DNA of 24,578 nt from Bacteroidetes bacterium UBA955 (lineage in GTDB: Bacteria > Bacteroidota > Bacteroidia > NS11-12g > UBA955), in the NCBI GenBank assembly GCA_002293105.1, contig DBCP01000071.1:35540-60117 (forward strand), in the 5' to 3' direction. The translations under genes and the position numbers were made by a program. Of the stretch, positions 22,303-24,578 are shown in pieces; the stretch's first letter is position 1; each line of letters opens with the position of its first letter. The notes below the pieces were generated by a model. It saw only the letters and a program-made list of their open reading frames with translations, was not told the DNA's origin and did no database searches.

Positions 22303-24578
22303 ATGACAAACAATATCCTTTACCTAGTCCCTTTATTGGGCGTCGTTGGTCTCATCGTGATGGCCATCAAAAGTGCATGGGTTAGCAAGCAAGATGCGGG
22401 CGATGAGAACATGCAGCGTTTGGCAGGCTACATTGCCAAAGGTGCTATGGCTTTTTTGAAAGCCGAATGGAAAGTATTGAGCTACTTCGTAGTGATTGCT
22501 GGTATTTTGTTGGCATGGTCAGGTACTTTCAAAGGAAGTGCTGAACATCCCATTCACTCCAGTTGGGTGATCGCAATTTCTTTTGTAATTGGTGCTGTGC
22601 TTTCTGCATTGGCGGGTTACATCGGTATGAACATCGCGACAAAAGCCAACGTTCGTACCACCCAAGCAGCTCGTACCAGTTTGGCTCAAGCCTTGAAAGT
22701 GTCTTTCAATGGTGGTACCGTAATGGGATTGGGTGTTGCTGGTTTGGCAGTAATCGGTTTGGGATCATTGTTCATCGTGTTCTTGCAGATGTTCCATGTT
22801 ACTTCGGTAAACAGCGACGAAATGAAAACCGCCATCGAAGTATTGGCTGGTTTCTCTTTGGGTGCTGAAAGTATCGCCTTGTTCGCTCGTGTGGGTGGTG
22901 GTATTTATACCAAAGCGGCCGACGTTGGTGCGGATTTGGTGGGTAAAGTTGAAGCAGGTATTCCTGAAGACGATGTTCGTAACCCTGCTACCATCGCCGA
23001 TAACGTAGGTGATAACGTGGGTGACGTTGCCGGTATGGGTGCCGATTTGTTCGGTTCTTATGTGGCTACCATCTTGGCTACCATGGTATTGGGTCAAGAA
23101 ATCAACGCGCAAGACAACTACAATGGCTTGTCTCCCATCCTATTGCCAATGGTGATCGCCGGCTTGGGATTGATATTCTCTATCATCGGAACTTGGTTTG
23201 TAAGAATCAAAAACGAAACCGATAGCGTACAAAAAGCGTTGAACTTGGGTAACTGGTCTTCTATCGCCTTAACTGGTATCGCTTCATATTTTGTAGTACA
23301 GAACTTGTTGCCTGAGAAAATGTCTTGGTTTGATGCTGTTCGTGGTGAAGACTTCACCCGCGACGGTGTTTTCGCTGCCATTATCGTAGGATTGATCGTG
23401 GGTACTTTGATGAGTATCATCACTGAATACTATACCGCCATGGGCAAACGCCCTGTGATGTCGATCATCCGTCAGTCTGGAACTGGCCACGCTACCAACA
23501 TCATCGGTGGTTTGAGTGTGGGTATGGAATCTACTGTATTGCCAATCTTGGTTTTGGCTGGTGGTATCATGGGTTCTTACTACTTCGCCGGTTTGTATGG
23601 TGTATCTATCGCCGCTGCCGGTATGATGGCGACTACTGCGATGCAGTTGGCCATTGACGCTTTCGGTCCGATCGCTGACAACGCAGGTGGTATCGCTGAA
23701 ATGAGTCAGTTGCCCGAGGAAGTTCGCGGACGTACAGACAATTTGGATGCGGTTGGTAACACCACTGCTGCCACGGGTAAAGGTTTTGCGATTGCTTCTG
23801 CTGCCTTGACTTCTTTGGCATTGTTTGCTGCCTTCGTGGGTATCTCTGGTATCACTGCGATTGATATTTATAAAGCGCCAGTATTGGCTGGTTTGTTTGT
23901 GGGTGGAATGATTCCATTCATCTTCTCTTCTTTGGCAATTGCTGCTGTGGGTCGCGCTGCGATGGACATGGTGAACGAAGTTCGCAGACAGTTCCGCGAA
24001 ATTCCAGGTATCATGGAATACAAAGCACAACCTGAATACGAAAAGTGTGTTGAAATTTCTACCAAAGCTTCTATCCGCGAGATGTTGGCACCTGGTGCGA
24101 TTGCATTGATCTCCCCCATCATTGTGGGTTTCTTGTTCGGTCCAGAAGTATTGGGCGGTATGTTGGCCGGTGTTACTGTTTCTGGTGTATTGATGGGTAT
24201 CTTCCAATCAAATGCCGGTGGTGCATGGGATAACGCCAAGAAGTCTTTCGAAAAGGGTGTAATGATCAACGGCGAGATGTTCTACAAAAAATCTGAGCCA
24301 CACAAAGCATCTGTAACGGGTGATACAGTGGGTGATCCTTTCAAGGATACTTCTGGTCCTTCGATGAACATTTTGATCAAATTGATGTCGATTGTTTCTT
24401 TGGTTATCGCTCCTTTCATTGCAGGTAAAACTTTCGGTGAACGTCCTAACCACGGACAAGGCGCTGCATGTGTTGAAATGCAACATTGCGAAAAGGAAAT
24501 GATGGGCAAATGCGATATGAGCAAATGCGCTACCATGACCAAAGAACAGTGCGCTGCGATGTGCGATTCTATGGGTTG
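22303..24578 (+). CDS. hppA: Membrane-bound, K+-dependent-type proton pyrophosphatase, 3' partial
   Basis: The frame is open from the ATG at 22303 to the window end (758 codons, no stop). It hydrolyses pyrophosphate to pump ions across the membrane. Hallmarks: the PPi-binding [11 protein letters not shown] segment, [47 protein letters not shown], and [10 protein letters not shown] near the end of the core. A489 and G492 in [11 protein letters not shown] sit where K+-dependent enzymes have Ala and K+-independent ones have Lys. The semiconserved membrane Glu is in GAESIALF (E189, helix 5), with Gly251 at the usual helix-6 Glu (LFGSY); I recall this as the pattern of Flavobacterium-type K+-dependent H+ pumps. 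After the last helix (VIAPFIAG) comes a Cys/Met-rich tail, reported below. A candidate promoter precedes the gene. Confidence 0.92.
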   Translation, partial: MTNNILYLVPLLGVVGLIVMAIKSAWVSKQDAGDENMQRLAGYIAKGAMAFLKAEWKVLSYFVVIAGILLAWSGTFKGSAEHPIHSSWVIAISFVIGAVLSALAGYIGMNIATKANVRTTQAARTSLAQALKVSFNGGTVMGLGVAGLAVIGLGSLFIVFLQMFHVTSVNSDEMKTAIEVLAGFSLGAESIALFARVGGGIYTKAADVGADLVGKVEAGIPEDDVRNPATIADNVGDNVGDVAGMGADLFGSYVATILATMVLGQEINAQDNYNGLSPILLPMVIAGLGLIFSIIGTWFVRIKNETDSVQKALNLGNWSSIALTGIASYFVVQNLLPEKMSWFDAVRGEDFTRDGVFAAIIVGLIVGTLMSIITEYYTAMGKRPVMSIIRQSGTGHATNIIGGLSVGMESTVLPILVLAGGIMGSYYFAGLYGVSIAAAGMMATTAMQLAIDAFGPIADNAGGIAEMSQLPEEVRGRTDNLDAVGNTTAATGKGFAIASAALTSLALFAAFVGISGITAIDIYKAPVLAGLFVGGMIPFIFSSLAIAAVGRAAMDMVNEVRRQFREIPGIMEYKAQPEYEKCVEISTKASIREMLAPGAIALISPIIVGFLFGPEVLGGMLAGVTVSGVLMGIFQSNAGGAWDNAKKSFEKGVMINGEMFYKKSEPHKASVTGDTVGDPFKDTSGPSMNILIKLMSIVSLVIAPFIAGKTFGERPNHGQGAACVEMQHCEKEMMGKCDMSKCATMTKEQCAAMCDSMG

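Noticed and set aside
23284..24207. Long minus-strand open frame (307 codons) inside the pyrophosphatase gene
   Set aside because: Its translation is a low-complexity mix of His, Thr, Ser, Asn and Arg with no hydrophobic core, as expected from the complement of a highly expressed, codon-biased gene.
1..24578. CRISPR array, insertion sequence, prophage or integrative element
   Set aside because: No regularly spaced repeats, transposase, integrase or terminal inverted repeats were seen, and the gene content is core metabolism throughout.

Overview
The window comes from a chromosome of a Bacteroidota bacterium. The evidence is a C-terminal type IX secretion (T9SS) sorting domain, Bacteroidota-type promoter elements (TTTG about 20 bp before TAnnTTTG), the compact serC-serA-DUF1015 serine cluster, the short SerA without an ACT domain, and a K+-dependent-type membrane pyrophosphatase. 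The class cannot be fixed from the sequence alone. Genes are densely packed and no gap exceeds about 140 bp. I saw no insertion sequence, prophage, CRISPR array or other sign of recent transfer, so most of the window is core metabolism.

Layout. Bases 1-4241: a 5'-truncated GT-C-type membrane glycosyltransferase with C-terminal TPRs (+), convergent with an M42 aminopeptidase -> LpxL-type acyltransferase pair (-). Bases 4241-5668: a divergent membrane fatty-acid desaturase (+) whose upstream region carries a tandem repeat, then tRNA-Val(TAC) (-) with its own promoter and terminator. Bases 5750-8787: a YfhO-like multi-TM protein (-), divergent from an NfsB-type nitroreductase (+) and an ArsR-type repressor (+). 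Bases 8784-12017: the serine operon serC-serA-DUF1015 (-). Bases 12076-12663: a small exported, barrel-like protein (+), divergent from serC across a near-perfect 20-bp palindrome. Bases 12696-20056: an OmpA-domain protein followed 9 bp later by nuoI-J-K-L-M-N (-), which are the membrane arm and the NuoI ferredoxin subunit of respiratory complex I. Bases 20157-22199: a secreted T9SS substrate with a gingipain-like (C25) fold but apparently replaced catalytic residues (+). Bases 22303-24578: a membrane-bound proton pyrophosphatase, cut by the window end, with a Cys/Met-rich C-terminal tail (+).

How the genes fit together. Energy conversion is the main theme: the proton-pumping half of complex I and a pyrophosphate-driven ion pump. 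Envelope lipids and glycans form a second theme: lipid A acyltransferase, desaturase and two GT-C-like membrane proteins. The serine operon links 3-phosphoglycerate to phosphoserine.

Most worth a second look: the Cys/Met-rich tail on the pyrophosphatase, the apparently inactive C25 homologue, the nuoI-N block detached from nuoA-H and placed behind an OmpA gene, the 18-bp tandem repeat before the desaturase, the palindrome between serC and its divergent neighbour, and promoters so close to start codons that leaderless mRNAs are implied. I did not find a wholly new multi-gene system.
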